Shown in pieces: positions 1 to 8,188 of a DNA stretch of 64,000 bases (its first letter is position 1; each line of letters opens with the position of its first letter). The translations under genes and the position numbers were made by a program. The DNA comes from Ignavibacteriota bacterium (GTDB lineage Bacteria > Bacteroidota > Ignavibacteria > Ignavibacteriales > Ignavibacteriaceae): positions 1,091,985 to 1,155,984 of the forward strand of contig CP053446.1 in assembly GCA_013285405.1 (NCBI GenBank). The letters run 5' to 3'. The notes under the pieces are model-generated. The model saw only the letters and a program-made list of their open reading frames with translations, was not told where the DNA came from and did not search any database.

Positions 1-1141
1 AAGCATATCTGCCATCAAGAGTATATGTAAATGGGTTATCATCAAAATCCATTACAAACAAATAAGCAAAAAGTATAGCAAGCAAAAAAGTTGTTATTGC
101 GCTTATCCAATTCTTCTTCACAAACTTTCCCGTTCTAACAATAACCGGCTGCTTTTTTATTTCAACGATATTTCTCCTGTTAAGCAGATCGTTTAAATCT
201 TCAATTCCGATTATTCTTAAATCTCTTCTCGGATACTCCTGTTTTAGTTCAATAAGTTTTTCGTTTGCGGGCAACTCTTCATTCTTCGGAACAATGAAAA
301 GAGAAATATCCGAGAAGAAAACCAATTCTGTCTTCTGCTTAATAATATCGTTTGAGGTGTTGGTTATATTTCCAATCTCATTCATTCCACCCGTAAATGC
401 AATTCCATCACCAACTTTGATAGAAACCGGAGAGTTGTAGGTTCTAAAAATTTCTTCAATAAATGAAAGTGTCAAAGCAGTGCCGAGAGAATTGCCTTTA
501 CAGAATCCAGCTTTCTTATCAAAGCTTATTATCACTTCGTGAAAAGGATGAACTCTGTTAACATACTGCTTTGCAATTCTGATTGCATTTATCCAGGAAA
601 GTTTAACCTGTTCACTTATTTTTTCTTCAATTTCATTTTCACTTGGAACGATTATAAATTTATCACTGGCTCTGGTAGGATTAACTTTAATAGATACTGA
701 TTCTAGAATGCCAACAGTAAGTCCGGTTTCTTTAATTGCTTCTTCTTCAAGCAAAGGGAAATAAGCTTTGGATTCAACTGATTCAGTCGCTTCACCTCTC
801 AAAATTCTTTGAAGTTTTTCAAGTTCATCTTTTAATTTTTTAATAACCTCAGTAAAACCTTGATAGCTGGTTGTTAATCCGTTATCCTTAATTTTCTCAG
901 CTTGTTCGATTAACAATTCGAGATTTTGTGGCTTCATCCCTGTCACAGTATAATTCTTCAAGCAAAAAATATATTCAGGGATGAATTCAGGCAGGAATGA
1001 ATTAATAAAATTTTTATTCTTTGTCGAAAGGACTTTGCCAAAATATTTAGATAGAAAAATTATTCTGGCTTGTGCAGAATATTGAGAAGTTAATTTCTCT
1101 TTTAGTTTGATTCTCTCCTGTTCAAGCTGAATTATGTTCAT
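1..1141 (-). CDS. Lon-like (S16-type) membrane protein without an ATPase domain, partial
   Basis: I translated this reading frame by hand. It starts with ATG at 1141 and stays open to the window edge, so the C-terminus is missing (380 residues seen). The first 150 residues are largely charged and helical. The middle resembles the proteolytic domain of Lon: GNSLGTALTL matches the segment around the Lon active-site serine, TGGMNEIGNI matches the TGEI strand, and DIIKQKTEL followed by LFIVPKNEE has the spacing of the Lon GGLKEKLLA...PKENE segment. The Ser and Lys of the catalytic dyad therefore both appear present. No Walker motifs are seen. A hydrophobic helix (ISAITTFLLAILFAYLFVM) follows near residues 347-365. 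Inference: a membrane-anchored, ATP-independent Lon-fold protease or a relative. The substrate is unknown. It is divergent from the toxin-antitoxin pair that follows. Confidence 0.6.
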   Translation of the reverse strand, partial: MNIIQLEQERIKLKEKLTSQYSAQARIIFLSKYFGKVLSTKNKNFINSFLPEFIPEYIFCLKNYTVTGMKPQNLELLIEQAEKIKDNGLTTSYQGFTEVIKKLKDELEKLQRILRGEATESVESKAYFPLLEEEAIKETGLTVGILESVSIKVNPTRASDKFIIVPSENEIEEKISEQVKLSWINAIRIAKQYVNRVHPFHEVIISFDKKAGFCKGNSLGTALTLSFIEEIFRTYNSPVSIKVGDGIAFTGGMNEIGNITNTSNDIIKQKTELVFFSDISLFIVPKNEELPANEKLIELKQEYPRRDLRIIGIEDLNDLLNRRNIVEIKKQPVIVRTGKFVKKNWISAITTFLLAILFAYLFVMDFDDNPFTYTLDGRYA

Positions 1142-1210
1142 ATCATTTTGTATTACAACTATGGTGATAAAAATAATTATTATATTTAATACATAAAAAA
1201 AGGAAACAAC

Positions 1211-1474
1211 ATGAATACTATATTCCAAATAAATTCTGATGATCTGGACAACCGGTTTATTGAATCAATTAAAGCTTTGTTTAAGAATAAAAAGCTAATT
1301 ATTTCTGTTACAGAGGATATTGATGAGACCGCTTACCTGCTGCAATCGGAGAAAAACGCGAAAAGACTTTTTGAAGCGTTAGAAGATATTAAGCGAAATA
1401 AGAACCTTGTTTCGATAAAATCAATTGAGGATTTAGAATCTTTGGTAGTTGATGCGAAAAATCGTTCTAACTAA
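1211..1474 (+). CDS. YefM/Phd-like antitoxin of a YoeB module
   Basis: This 87-residue acidic protein starts with ATG at 1211 behind an AAAGGAAAC ribosome-binding site. The segment ETAYLLQSEKNAKRLFEAL is the conserved helix seen in antitoxins paired with Txe/YoeB toxins, and the C-terminal tail would be the toxin-binding part. It overlaps the toxin gene by 23 bp, which implies translational coupling. In known pairs the antitoxin neutralises the toxin and represses the operon. No operator was identified here. The call rests on this motif and on the clear toxin downstream. Confidence 0.75.
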   Translation: MNTIFQINSDDLDNRFIESIKALFKNKKLIISVTEDIDETAYLLQSEKNAKRLFEALEDIKRNKNLVSIKSIEDLESLVVDAKNRSN

Positions 1475-1709
1475 ACACGCCCTTGAAGATTTGATCTTCT
1501 GGTCAAAAAATGATGCAAAGAGTATCCGGAAGATTTTTGATCTCATATCTGATGCACAAAGAAATCCATTTGAAGGAATCGGGAAACCTGAGGCTTTGAA
1601 ATTTAATCTCGCAGGCTGTTGGTCAAGAAGAATTGATGATATGAACAGATTAGTGTATCAGGTAACAGAAGATGAGATAAAGATTATTTCCTGCAGATAT
1701 CATTACTGA
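1452..1709 (+). CDS. yoeB: YoeB-family mRNA interferase toxin
   Basis: With the ATG at 1452 the protein has 85 residues, close to the 84 of E. coli YoeB. An upstream in-frame TTG at 1449 is the less likely start. The family core is plain to see: NPFEGIGKPEALKFNL, then CWSRRI, then NRLVYQV, and the terminal CRYHY. The catalytic residues of the family correspond to Glu47, Arg66, His84 and Tyr85, and all are present, so the toxin is probably active. YoeB toxins cleave mRNA in the ribosomal A site. The start lies inside the antitoxin gene. Confidence 0.93.
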   Translation: MRKIVLTKHALEDLIFWSKNDAKSIRKIFDLISDAQRNPFEGIGKPEALKFNLAGCWSRRIDDMNRLVYQVTEDEIKIISCRYHY

Positions 1710-1719
1710 TCGAAAAGAT

Positions 1720-3651
1720 TCAAAAAGATTTATTGTCACTTAGTTCCTCTCTTATTCTCTTCTTCTCCCGTTCAAGCTCGTTGTTATTTTTCATCAGCTC
1801 TAATAATTTTGATTCATCTTCTGTCAATTCAATTTCTCTACGGTTGGATTTAATGCGTTTTTCAATTCTTTCAATTACAAATTTCATTACTGAATCTTTT
1901 GCATACTTCATCAATGTCATTTCAGCAGTTATGCTTGGAAATCTTTCTTCCCAATTGCTGCTGATTGAATATTTATCAAATGTTAATTCACGAATGTAAA
2001 TTTCTTTTTTTTCGTCTTTGAGAATCCCTACCAAACCACTCGTAGTAAAGTTATCTCCGCCATCGGCGGACTCAAACACATCCTTTACTATCTCAAATAA
2101 TTCACGATTAATTTCATTGTTGAAATCTTCAGGATGCAAATAAGTAAAGATTAGTTCGGCAATAGTTTTTTCGGCTTCAAACAATAATTTTAAAATCTCT
2201 TTTTCAAGGCTATAAAGTAAAGGAGATTCTGTTGTTTCCGTTTTATCTGCTAAAATCAGAGCAATCTCTTCTCCGGCATTTTCCATCTTCCTTCTTCCTT
2301 CTTCCTTCTTCCTTCTTTCAGCTTTATTTGCTTGCTGCAATTGCTTATCAAGTTCCGATTCAATAAGTTTTTCCCTGAGATTAAATTTTTGGGCAATGTT
2401 TCTTATCAGAAGATTTCTTTTTAGTTCATCATCAATCAATGCGACTGGTTTCACTAGTTCTCTTATCGCTTCTGCTGCAGTTGATGGATCTTCAAACTTT
2501 CCGAGTGATTCATAATACTTCGTTTCATATTCTAAAAAATTCTCAGCCTTTTTTACCAATTCTTCAAATTCTACGTTACCGAATTTATTTACAAATGAAT
2601 CAGGATCTTCGCCTTTAGGGAGTGAAACAATTTTTACTTCCATATCTCGCTTCAACAAAATTTCGATACTTCTCATTGAAGCTTTTATTCCCGCAACATC
2701 AGCGTCAAAAAGTAAAACAACATTTTTTGTATATCTCGATAAAAGCTGGACCTGGTCATCAGTCAAAGCAGTTCCGGAAACAGCGACAACATTTTTAATT
2801 CCGCTTTGATAAAGTGAAATCAAATCCATGTAACCTTCAACAATGATCGCTTTGTCAAGCCGCCGAATATCATCTTTTGCAAATGAAAGTCCGTAAAGAA
2901 TTCTTCCTTTAATATAGATGAGCGATTCGGGTGAGTTGATATATTTTGCTCCTGTTTCATTTGCATCATCGTCAGATCCGGCTTTTGAAGGAAGAACACG
3001 ACCTGCGAAAGCAACTACTCTTCCATTCGGTGAGAAGATTGGAAAAATTAATCTACCCGGAAGTTTATCGTATAACTTTCCTTCTGAATTTTTACCAATT
3101 AAACCAAGCTGAATGCATTTATCAATATTTAGATTTCTGCTTTTTGCGTAGTTGATAAAATTTTCCCAACCCTTCAGCGAGTATCCTAATCCGAATGAAC
3201 GAAGTGTTTGTGTTTTTATATTTCTTTCCTGAAGATATTTTCGTGCAAACTCCCCTTCATCGTCATTTAAAAGATTATTTAAAAAATATCTCGCTGCTTC
3301 TGTGTTGATATCATAAAGAACTTCCTGTTCGGACTGCTGTTCGATGTACTCAGCTTTATCAAACTCAATTGTTATTCCCTGCTGGTCAGCAATTTCTTGC
3401 ACAGCTTCAACAAATGAAATTTTATGGAACTCAGTTAAAAATTTAAAAACATTCCCACCGGTGTGACATCCAAAACAGTGAAATATCTGTTTATCTTCGC
3501 TAACAGTAAACGAAGGAGTTTTCTCTGAATGGAATGGGCACAAACCAATAAAATTTTTTCCTCTTTTACGAAGCTGAACATGTTGTGAAATCACATCAAC
3601 AATATCAACCGAGTTACGTATTTCTTCTATTTTTGATTCGGAGATTCGCAC
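1720..3651 (-). CDS. dnaG: DNA primase
   Basis: This 643-residue protein synthesises the RNA primers for replication. The N-terminal CHC2 zinc finger has Cys38, His41, Cys59 and Cys62 (LCPFHSEKTPSF and FHCFGC). The catalytic core includes the TOPRIM motif IIVEGYMD and LLFDADVAG. The C-terminal part, after a charged linker, would be the DnaB-binding domain. The start is GTG at 3651, chosen because the canonical N-terminus (ISESKIEEIRNSVDIVDVI) begins there. The linker contains a heptanucleotide tandem repeat (2287-2314). The gene stands alone between two toxin-antitoxin modules, not in an rpsU-dnaG-rpoD operon. Confidence 0.98.
   Translation of the reverse strand: MRISESKIEEIRNSVDIVDVISQHVQLRKRGKNFIGLCPFHSEKTPSFTVSEDKQIFHCFGCHTGGNVFKFLTEFHKISFVEAVQEIADQQGITIEFDKAEYIEQQSEQEVLYDINTEAARYFLNNLLNDDEGEFARKYLQERNIKTQTLRSFGLGYSLKGWENFINYAKSRNLNIDKCIQLGLIGKNSEGKLYDKLPGRLIFPIFSPNGRVVAFAGRVLPSKAGSDDDANETGAKYINSPESLIYIKGRILYGLSFAKDDIRRLDKAIIVEGYMDLISLYQSGIKNVVAVSGTALTDDQVQLLSRYTKNVVLLFDADVAGIKASMRSIEILLKRDMEVKIVSLPKGEDPDSFVNKFGNVEFEELVKKAENFLEYETKYYESLGKFEDPSTAAEAIRELVKPVALIDDELKRNLLIRNIAQKFNLREKLIESELDKQLQQANKAERRKKEEGRRKMENAGEEIALILADKTETTESPLLYSLEKEILKLLFEAEKTIAELIFTYLHPEDFNNEINRELFEIVKDVFESADGGDNFTTSGLVGILKDEKKEIYIRELTFDKYSISSNWEERFPSITAEMTLMKYAKDSVMKFVIERIEKRIKSNRREIELTEDESKLLELMKNNNELEREKKRIREELSDNKSF
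2287..2314. repeat. 4 x 7-bp tandem repeat inside dnaG
   Basis: Four perfect copies of CTTCCTT (plus strand) lie in the dnaG linker and encode a Lys/Arg/Glu-rich stretch (RRKKEEGRRK). Because the unit is not a multiple of three, gain or loss of one copy would shift the dnaG frame. Confidence 0.9.
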
Positions 3652-3678
3652 ATTATATTTTTCTTAAGAATAGAATGG

Positions 3679-3942
3679 TCATTTTTTGTATGCATCTTTC
3701 CTGTGACGAACATAATAAATAATAATTCTTTGATCTTTTAAATCAACTTGATACAGTACACGGTAATCACCTATTCGTAAACGATAAATGGATTCGGCAC
3801 CTTTCAATTTTTTCGTTTGTTCTGAGAATGGATTATAGGAGAGATTTTCTATCGCTTCAACAATTCCCGGGACGAGTTTCCTGTCAACTTTATTAATATC
3901 TTTTTCAAATGATCGCTTTATATCAATCTTGAATGAACCCAT
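3679..3942 (-). CDS. RelE/ParE-family toxin
   Basis: This 87-residue basic protein has the RelE fold signature: an N-terminal strand (FKIDIKRSF), the helix FEKDINKVDRKLVPGIVEAI, the segment KKLKGAESIYRLRIGDYRVLYQV, and a final strand ending YYVRHRKDAYKK. The conserved YRLRIGDYRVLY and VRHRKDAY segments carry the Arg, Tyr and His residues used in catalysis by RelE toxins. The ATG at 3942 overlaps the end of the antitoxin gene, so the pair is translated together. The likely role is a ribosome-dependent mRNA endonuclease. Confidence 0.9.
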   Translation of the reverse strand: MGSFKIDIKRSFEKDINKVDRKLVPGIVEAIENLSYNPFSEQTKKLKGAESIYRLRIGDYRVLYQVDLKDQRIIIYYVRHRKDAYKK

Positions 3943-4111
3943 CTGTTTTCAGTTTCCTTTTAAATTCTTCAAAACTATCAGTTGGTTCTTCTTTACGCTC
4001 AGCAATAACCATTAAATCATGTATATCTTCCAGAAGTTCTTCGTATTCCTCTAATGGTATTATAACTGCTTTTTTAGCGCCCGATTCATCCACAATGTAT
4101 TTGGTATCCAT
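3923..4111 (-). CDS. Phd/YefM- or RelB-like antitoxin
   Basis: This 62-residue acidic protein starts with MDTKYIVDESGAKKAVIIPL. The pattern KAVIIPLEEYEELLEDIHDL is typical of prevent-host-death/RelB-type antitoxins that partner RelE toxins: a short strand, then an amphipathic helix, then a disordered toxin-binding tail. It is the first gene of the pair and overlaps the toxin start by 20 bp. The exact antitoxin family cannot be settled by eye. Confidence 0.8.
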   Translation of the reverse strand: MDTKYIVDESGAKKAVIIPLEEYEELLEDIHDLMVIAERKEEPTDSFEEFKRKLKTDGFIQD

Positions 4112-4349
4112 TACTTCCTCAATAAAACTTTTTATTGAAATATACTCTGTTAAAAATACAATAACAAAAATTGTAAGAATAAACTACTTTTAACTAAAAT
4201 TATAAGTGATAAAGTTTGAAAAATGAACATATTATTTCAGCTGTTCGATAAAAAATGTTTCCTGAATTCTATCACTTTCTTACCTGCGATTTACAAATAA
4301 TCGTGCTCAGAATTTTCTTATATTTATTGGAGTGAATATTAAATATTGA

Positions 4350-4871
4350 ATGAACTTTAAATCAAAAAATAGCTTTCTGATTTTCCTTCCTAAAAAAGAT
4401 TTTAACGAAGAAGAATTTAATATCGTCAGGAAGAGGTTATTAAAAATTGATAAAAATATCTTTATCACTTCCGATGATCATTCTGTTTGCACCGGAAGCA
4501 AAGGGATGAAAGTTAAATCAGACACGAGTTTTTATAATGTGAATGTGAATAATTTTAGTGCATTAATATTAATTGGTGGAACCGGCAGCAGAAATTATTG
4601 GAAAAATGAATTGCTTCATAAAATCATAAAAAAATTCTATGACAATAAAAAGGTTATCGCTGCAATTTGTTCATCACCGATAACTCTTGCAAAAGCAGGA
4701 ATACTTCAAAACAGAAAAGCAACGTGCTTCTCTGAAGACAGTGCGGAATTAATCAATGCCGGAATTAATTATCAGGATAAGAATATAGTTGTTGATGGAA
4801 ACATAGTAACGGCAAACGATTCAAAGTCGTCATTGCAGTTTGCTGAAGCTGTTCTTCATCTAACAAAATAA
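4350..4871 (+). CDS. DJ-1/PfpI family protein
   Basis: This 173-residue protein has the DJ-1/ThiJ/PfpI fold. LILIGGTGSRNYW matches the strand with the conserved glycine pair. AAICSSPITLAKAGIL is the nucleophile elbow, with the reactive cysteine in AICSSP. The C-terminal part, GNIVTANDSKSSLQFAEAVL, matches the family's VTA...A..F sequence. Members act as glyoxalases or deglycases, chaperones or proteases, and the particular activity cannot be told from sequence. It lies 12 bp before ispG and may be cotranscribed. There is no signal peptide, so it is probably cytoplasmic. Confidence 0.88.
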   Translation: MNFKSKNSFLIFLPKKDFNEEEFNIVRKRLLKIDKNIFITSDDHSVCTGSKGMKVKSDTSFYNVNVNNFSALILIGGTGSRNYWKNELLHKIIKKFYDNKKVIAAICSSPITLAKAGILQNRKATCFSEDSAELINAGINYQDKNIVVDGNIVTANDSKSSLQFAEAVLHLTK

Positions 4872-4883
4872 TTTTAAAGATAA

Positions 4884-6881
4884 ATGATTGAGACAATTAA
4901 AAAATATTGTAATAGCCTGACCGAATATTCACGTTACAAAACCAGAGAAGTAAGTATCGGAGATATTCCGCTTGGTGGAAACAATCCTGTTCGGATTCAA
5001 TCAATGACGATAACCGATACGATGAATACTATTGCAACTGTTGAACAAACTATCCGAATGGTTGAAGCCGGTTGCGAATATGTTCGGATAACTGCACCAA
5101 GCATTAACGAAGCACGCAACCTTGAAAATATCAAAAAAGAATTAAGATCAAGAGGATATAATGTCCCGTTGATTGCTGATATTCATTTCACACCAAATGC
5201 TGCTGAACTCGCTGCACGAATTGTGGAGAAAGTTAGAATCAATCCCGGCAATTATGTAGATAAGAAAAAGTTTGAACAGTTTGAATACACTGATCAGGAA
5301 TATCAGGAAGAACTTGAAAGAATAAGAGAACGATTTACTCCGCTCGTAAAAGTTTGCAAGGAATACGGAACCGCAATGCGAATTGGAACGAATCATGGTT
5401 CATTATCAGATAGAATTATGAATCGCTTTGGAGACACTCCACTTGGAATGGTTGAATCTGCATTAGAGTTTGTTAGAATTTGCGAGGATCTCAATTATTA
5501 CAGCATAGTCCTTTCAATGAAAGCAAGCAATCCACAGATAATGGTTCAAGCTTACAGATTGCTTATACAAAAGATGGAAGAAGAAGGGATGAATTATCCA
5601 CTTCATCTTGGTGTAACAGAAGCCGGCGGAGGAGAAGATGGAAGAATAAAATCTGCTGTCGGGATCGGAACTTTGCTCGAAGATGGGATTGGAGACACAA
5701 TAAGAGTTTCTCTCACTGAAGATCCGGAATTTGAGGCACCAGTGGCGATTTCATTAGCTAACAGATATAAAAGCAGAGCAAATCATAAACCGATAAAACC
5801 AATCGTAGAAATTCCTTTTGATCCAATTTCGTATCAGAGAAGAGAAACATTTGAAGTACTGGGAATCGGAAGTCATAATGTTCCTGTTGTAATTGCTGAT
5901 TTCTCCTCAAGAAAAATTTCAAATCAAAAAGAATTAGCGGATATCGGATACAAATACAATGTGACTTCTGATAAATGGAATCTTGCCGATGCTGCTTCAG
6001 ATATAATTTATCTCGGAAAGCAAAACATTGGTTTTGAGATTCCGGAAAATCTGAAACTGATAATTGATTATAATGAATGGAAAGAACTAAATTCCAAAAA
6101 ATTAAGATTCCCGTTATTAAAGAAGAATGAATATTTAAAAAATATTTCCTTATCGCATCAGATAAATTTTCTTCAGATAAATTTTAAGGATTTTGATGAT
6201 GAATTATCAACCAAACTAAAAAGTGACAGCAATGTGGTTTTAGTAATCCAAACCGATAACGAACACGGAATGGCTGAGCAAAGAAGATTTTTCTTTGAAC
6301 TAATTATTCGTGGAATTAAAAATCCGGTGATTATCAGAAGAGATTATAAAAATCTTAGACTTGATGAAATTCAATTATATTCTTCGACAGATTTTGGTGC
6401 TTTGTTATTAGATGGATTCGGAGATGGTGTCTGGCTGACAATCGGAGAAGAAAAATCTGAATCGGAGAAAAACAGCAGACTAATATTTGCAAAAGAATCA
6501 AATGAAAAATTTATCAATCGAACTCTGTTTGGAATTCTTCAGGCAACAAGAACAAGAATTTCAAAAACAGAATACATCGCTTGTCCTTCCTGCGGCAGAA
6601 CACTTTTCGATCTGCAAAAGACAACAGAGATGATTAGAAAACGTACTGAACATTTAAAGGGTGTTAAGATTGCAGTTATGGGATGTATAGTAAACGGTCC
6701 CGGTGAAATGGCTGATGCAGATTATGGATATGTCGGCAGTGGAGTTGATAAAATAACTCTTTACAGAGGGAAGGATATTATCAAAAGAGCAGTTCCATCA
6801 AGTCAGGCTGTTAATGAACTCATTGAACTCATTAAGGAAGATGGAAACTGGTCAGAACCTATAGAAAACACTGATTCTTGA
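4884..6881 (+). CDS. ispG: 4-hydroxy-3-methylbut-2-enyl diphosphate synthase, long form
   Basis: IspG (GcpE) converts 2-C-methyl-D-erythritol 2,4-cyclodiphosphate to HMBPP in the MEP isoprenoid pathway, using a [4Fe-4S] cluster. At 665 residues this is the three-domain form found in Bacteroidota, Chlamydiae and plants. It has an N-terminal TIM barrel (NPVRIQSMT, RIGTNHGSLSDRI, LGVTEAGGG), an inserted domain of about 230 residues, and a C-terminal cluster domain. The cluster ligands are visible as ACPSCGRTLFD and MGCIVNGPGEMADADYGYVG. Another pathway gene, dxr, lies at 19950. A DJ-1 gene precedes it by 12 bp. Confidence 0.97.
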   Translation: MIETIKKYCNSLTEYSRYKTREVSIGDIPLGGNNPVRIQSMTITDTMNTIATVEQTIRMVEAGCEYVRITAPSINEARNLENIKKELRSRGYNVPLIADIHFTPNAAELAARIVEKVRINPGNYVDKKKFEQFEYTDQEYQEELERIRERFTPLVKVCKEYGTAMRIGTNHGSLSDRIMNRFGDTPLGMVESALEFVRICEDLNYYSIVLSMKASNPQIMVQAYRLLIQKMEEEGMNYPLHLGVTEAGGGEDGRIKSAVGIGTLLEDGIGDTIRVSLTEDPEFEAPVAISLANRYKSRANHKPIKPIVEIPFDPISYQRRETFEVLGIGSHNVPVVIADFSSRKISNQKELADIGYKYNVTSDKWNLADAASDIIYLGKQNIGFEIPENLKLIIDYNEWKELNSKKLRFPLLKKNEYLKNISLSHQINFLQINFKDFDDELSTKLKSDSNVVLVIQTDNEHGMAEQRRFFFELIIRGIKNPVIIRRDYKNLRLDEIQLYSSTDFGALLLDGFGDGVWLTIGEEKSESEKNSRLIFAKESNEKFINRTLFGILQATRTRISKTEYIACPSCGRTLFDLQKTTEMIRKRTEHLKGVKIAVMGCIVNGPGEMADADYGYVGSGVDKITLYRGKDIIKRAVPSSQAVNELIELIKEDGNWSEPIENTDS

Positions 6882-6894
6882 TTATTTTTAAAGG

Positions 6895-6923
6895 TTGTTA
6901 CTTCAAAGTTTTTCTGCTATATT
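6895..6923 (+). promoter_or_regulatory. Candidate sigma-70-type promoter
   Basis: TTGTTA and TATATT are separated by exactly 17 bp in the spacer after ispG. It would start a transcript near 6930 that carries the leader before the nif3-type gene. It matches the enteric consensus, but Bacteroidota often use a different consensus, so confidence is limited. Confidence 0.4.
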
Positions 6924-6935
6924 TTGATACTTAAA

Positions 6936-7013
6936 ATGATACCAAATAGAAAGACAAACTTAAAATACCTTGATATTGCTGAAATAAGGGATTACAAAAT
7001 CCCGGGGGTATAA
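6936..7013 (+). CDS. Possible 25-residue leader peptide or small protein
   Basis: An ATG six bases after the expected transcription start opens a 25-codon frame (MIPNRKTNLKYLDIAEI, then RDYKIPGV) that closes with TAA 10 bases before a strong terminator hairpin. There is no Shine-Dalgarno sequence, so translation would be nearly leaderless. I do not recognise the peptide. Its position between a candidate promoter and a terminator suits either a leader peptide or a chance ORF inside a small RNA. Confidence 0.25.
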   Translation: MIPNRKTNLKYLDIAEIRDYKIPGV

Positions 7014-7023
7014 AAAATTTAGG

Positions 7024-7058
7024 AAATGCACTTCAAACTGAGAAGTGCATTTTTTTTT
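7024..7058 (+). terminator. Intrinsic terminator immediately before the nif3-type gene
   Basis: AAATGCACTTC, a 7-base loop, and GAAGTGCATTT form an 11-bp stem followed by a run of T residues. The run ends three bases before the ATG at 7062. It may end the ispG transcript or a small RNA, or act as an attenuator of the next gene. Confidence 0.85.
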
Positions 7059-7061
7059 GAA

Positions 7062-8186
7062 ATGACTGGAAAAGAGATAATTAAATATCTGGAAGATTGG
7101 GCACCTAAAGGAATAGCCTGGCAAAAAGATAATGTTGGACTGCAGGTTGGTAATCCGGAGGCAAAAATTAAAAACATATTACTCAGTCTTGATCTTAAAG
7201 AAGAGGTAATTGATACCGCAATAAAAAAAAACTGCAATCTGATTATTACTCATCATCCTTTATTATTCCATCCGCTCAAAAACCTGGATTTCTCAAATAA
7301 CAAAAACGCTATAATGATTGAGAAACTGATTCAAAATAAAATTACTCTTTTCTCAGCACATACAAATCTTGATTTTACAAAACATGGTGTCAGCTATCAG
7401 CTCGCAAAAAGACTATCTCTTAAAAAAATTAAATTCCTGAAAAATATCTCCGGTAATCAATTTAAACTCGTAGTATTCGTTCCGGATTCACACGTTGAAA
7501 AAGTAGTAGAAACGATTCATCAATCAGGAGGCGGAATTATTGGTGAATACTCTAACTGTAGTTTTCGTACACACGGCAAAGGAACCTTTAAAGGACTAAA
7601 TGAAAGTAATCCATCGATTGGAACAAAAGGCGTGACAGAATTTGTTGACGAAGTAAAGCTTGAAGTTCTTGTGGATGAATGGAGATTGAATCAGGTTATT
7701 ACAGCTATGAAAAAGTTTCATCCTTATGAAGAAGTCGCATTCGATGTGTTTCCATTAAAAAATGATAATGTCAATTATGGAATTGGAGCTGTTGGTGAAT
7801 TAGCAACAGAAATGGGAACAAAAGGCTTTTTGAAATTTGTTTCATCAAAATTAAAAACTTCAGGACTTCGATATTCACTGGGTAAAAGAAGCAAAATAAA
7901 AAATGTAGCTGTTTGCGGTGGTTCGTGTGGTGAATTAGTTGATGAAGCAATAAAACAAAATGCTGATGCGTTTATAACGGCAGATATAAAATATCACACA
8001 TTCCAGGATGCTGAAAATAAAATATTTTTAATTGATGCCGGACATTATGAAACTGAAGTGCCGATTCTCGATGAAATTAAAAGCAGATTAGATTCTTTAT
8101 TGAAAGCAGATGGTAAAACAAAAGTTTTAAAGTTTAAGGGTTCAACAAACCCGGTATTTTTTTATAACAAATCAGGAGCTAATTAA
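7062..8186 (+). CDS. Nif3-like dinuclear metal-centre protein (YqfO/YbgI family)
   Basis: The start is the ATG at 7062 (MTGKEIIKYLEDWAPKGIAW). The in-frame ATG at 7026 lies within the terminator stem and is rejected. The product has 374 residues, the length of the three-part Nif3 form with an inserted PII-like domain (about residues 125-230: FKLVVFVPDSHVEKVVETI). The metal-binding motifs are visible: ITHHPLLFHP, FSAHTNLDF and the C-terminal IDAGHYETE. Family members form hexameric toroids with two metals per site and are annotated as GTP cyclohydrolase 1 type 2-like; the cellular role is uncertain. Translation of the zinc-ribbon gene starts 3 bp downstream. Confidence 0.93.
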   Translation: MTGKEIIKYLEDWAPKGIAWQKDNVGLQVGNPEAKIKNILLSLDLKEEVIDTAIKKNCNLIITHHPLLFHPLKNLDFSNNKNAIMIEKLIQNKITLFSAHTNLDFTKHGVSYQLAKRLSLKKIKFLKNISGNQFKLVVFVPDSHVEKVVETIHQSGGGIIGEYSNCSFRTHGKGTFKGLNESNPSIGTKGVTEFVDEVKLEVLVDEWRLNQVITAMKKFHPYEEVAFDVFPLKNDNVNYGIGAVGELATEMGTKGFLKFVSSKLKTSGLRYSLGKRSKIKNVAVCGGSCGELVDEAIKQNADAFITADIKYHTFQDAENKIFLIDAGHYETEVPILDEIKSRLDSLLKADGKTKVLKFKGSTNPVFFYNKSGAN

Positions 8187-8188
8187 AA

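Noticed and set aside
2056..2070. TCCGCC-ATC-GGCGGA palindrome in dnaG as an inserted repeat
   Set aside because: It encodes SADGG in a variable linker and there is no empty copy here for comparison, so an insertion cannot be shown.
7026..7061. In-frame ATG at 7026 as the start of the nif3-type gene
   Set aside because: The codons from 7026 to 7058 are the stem, loop and T run of a terminator. Family members begin at the MTGKEI-like position at 7062.
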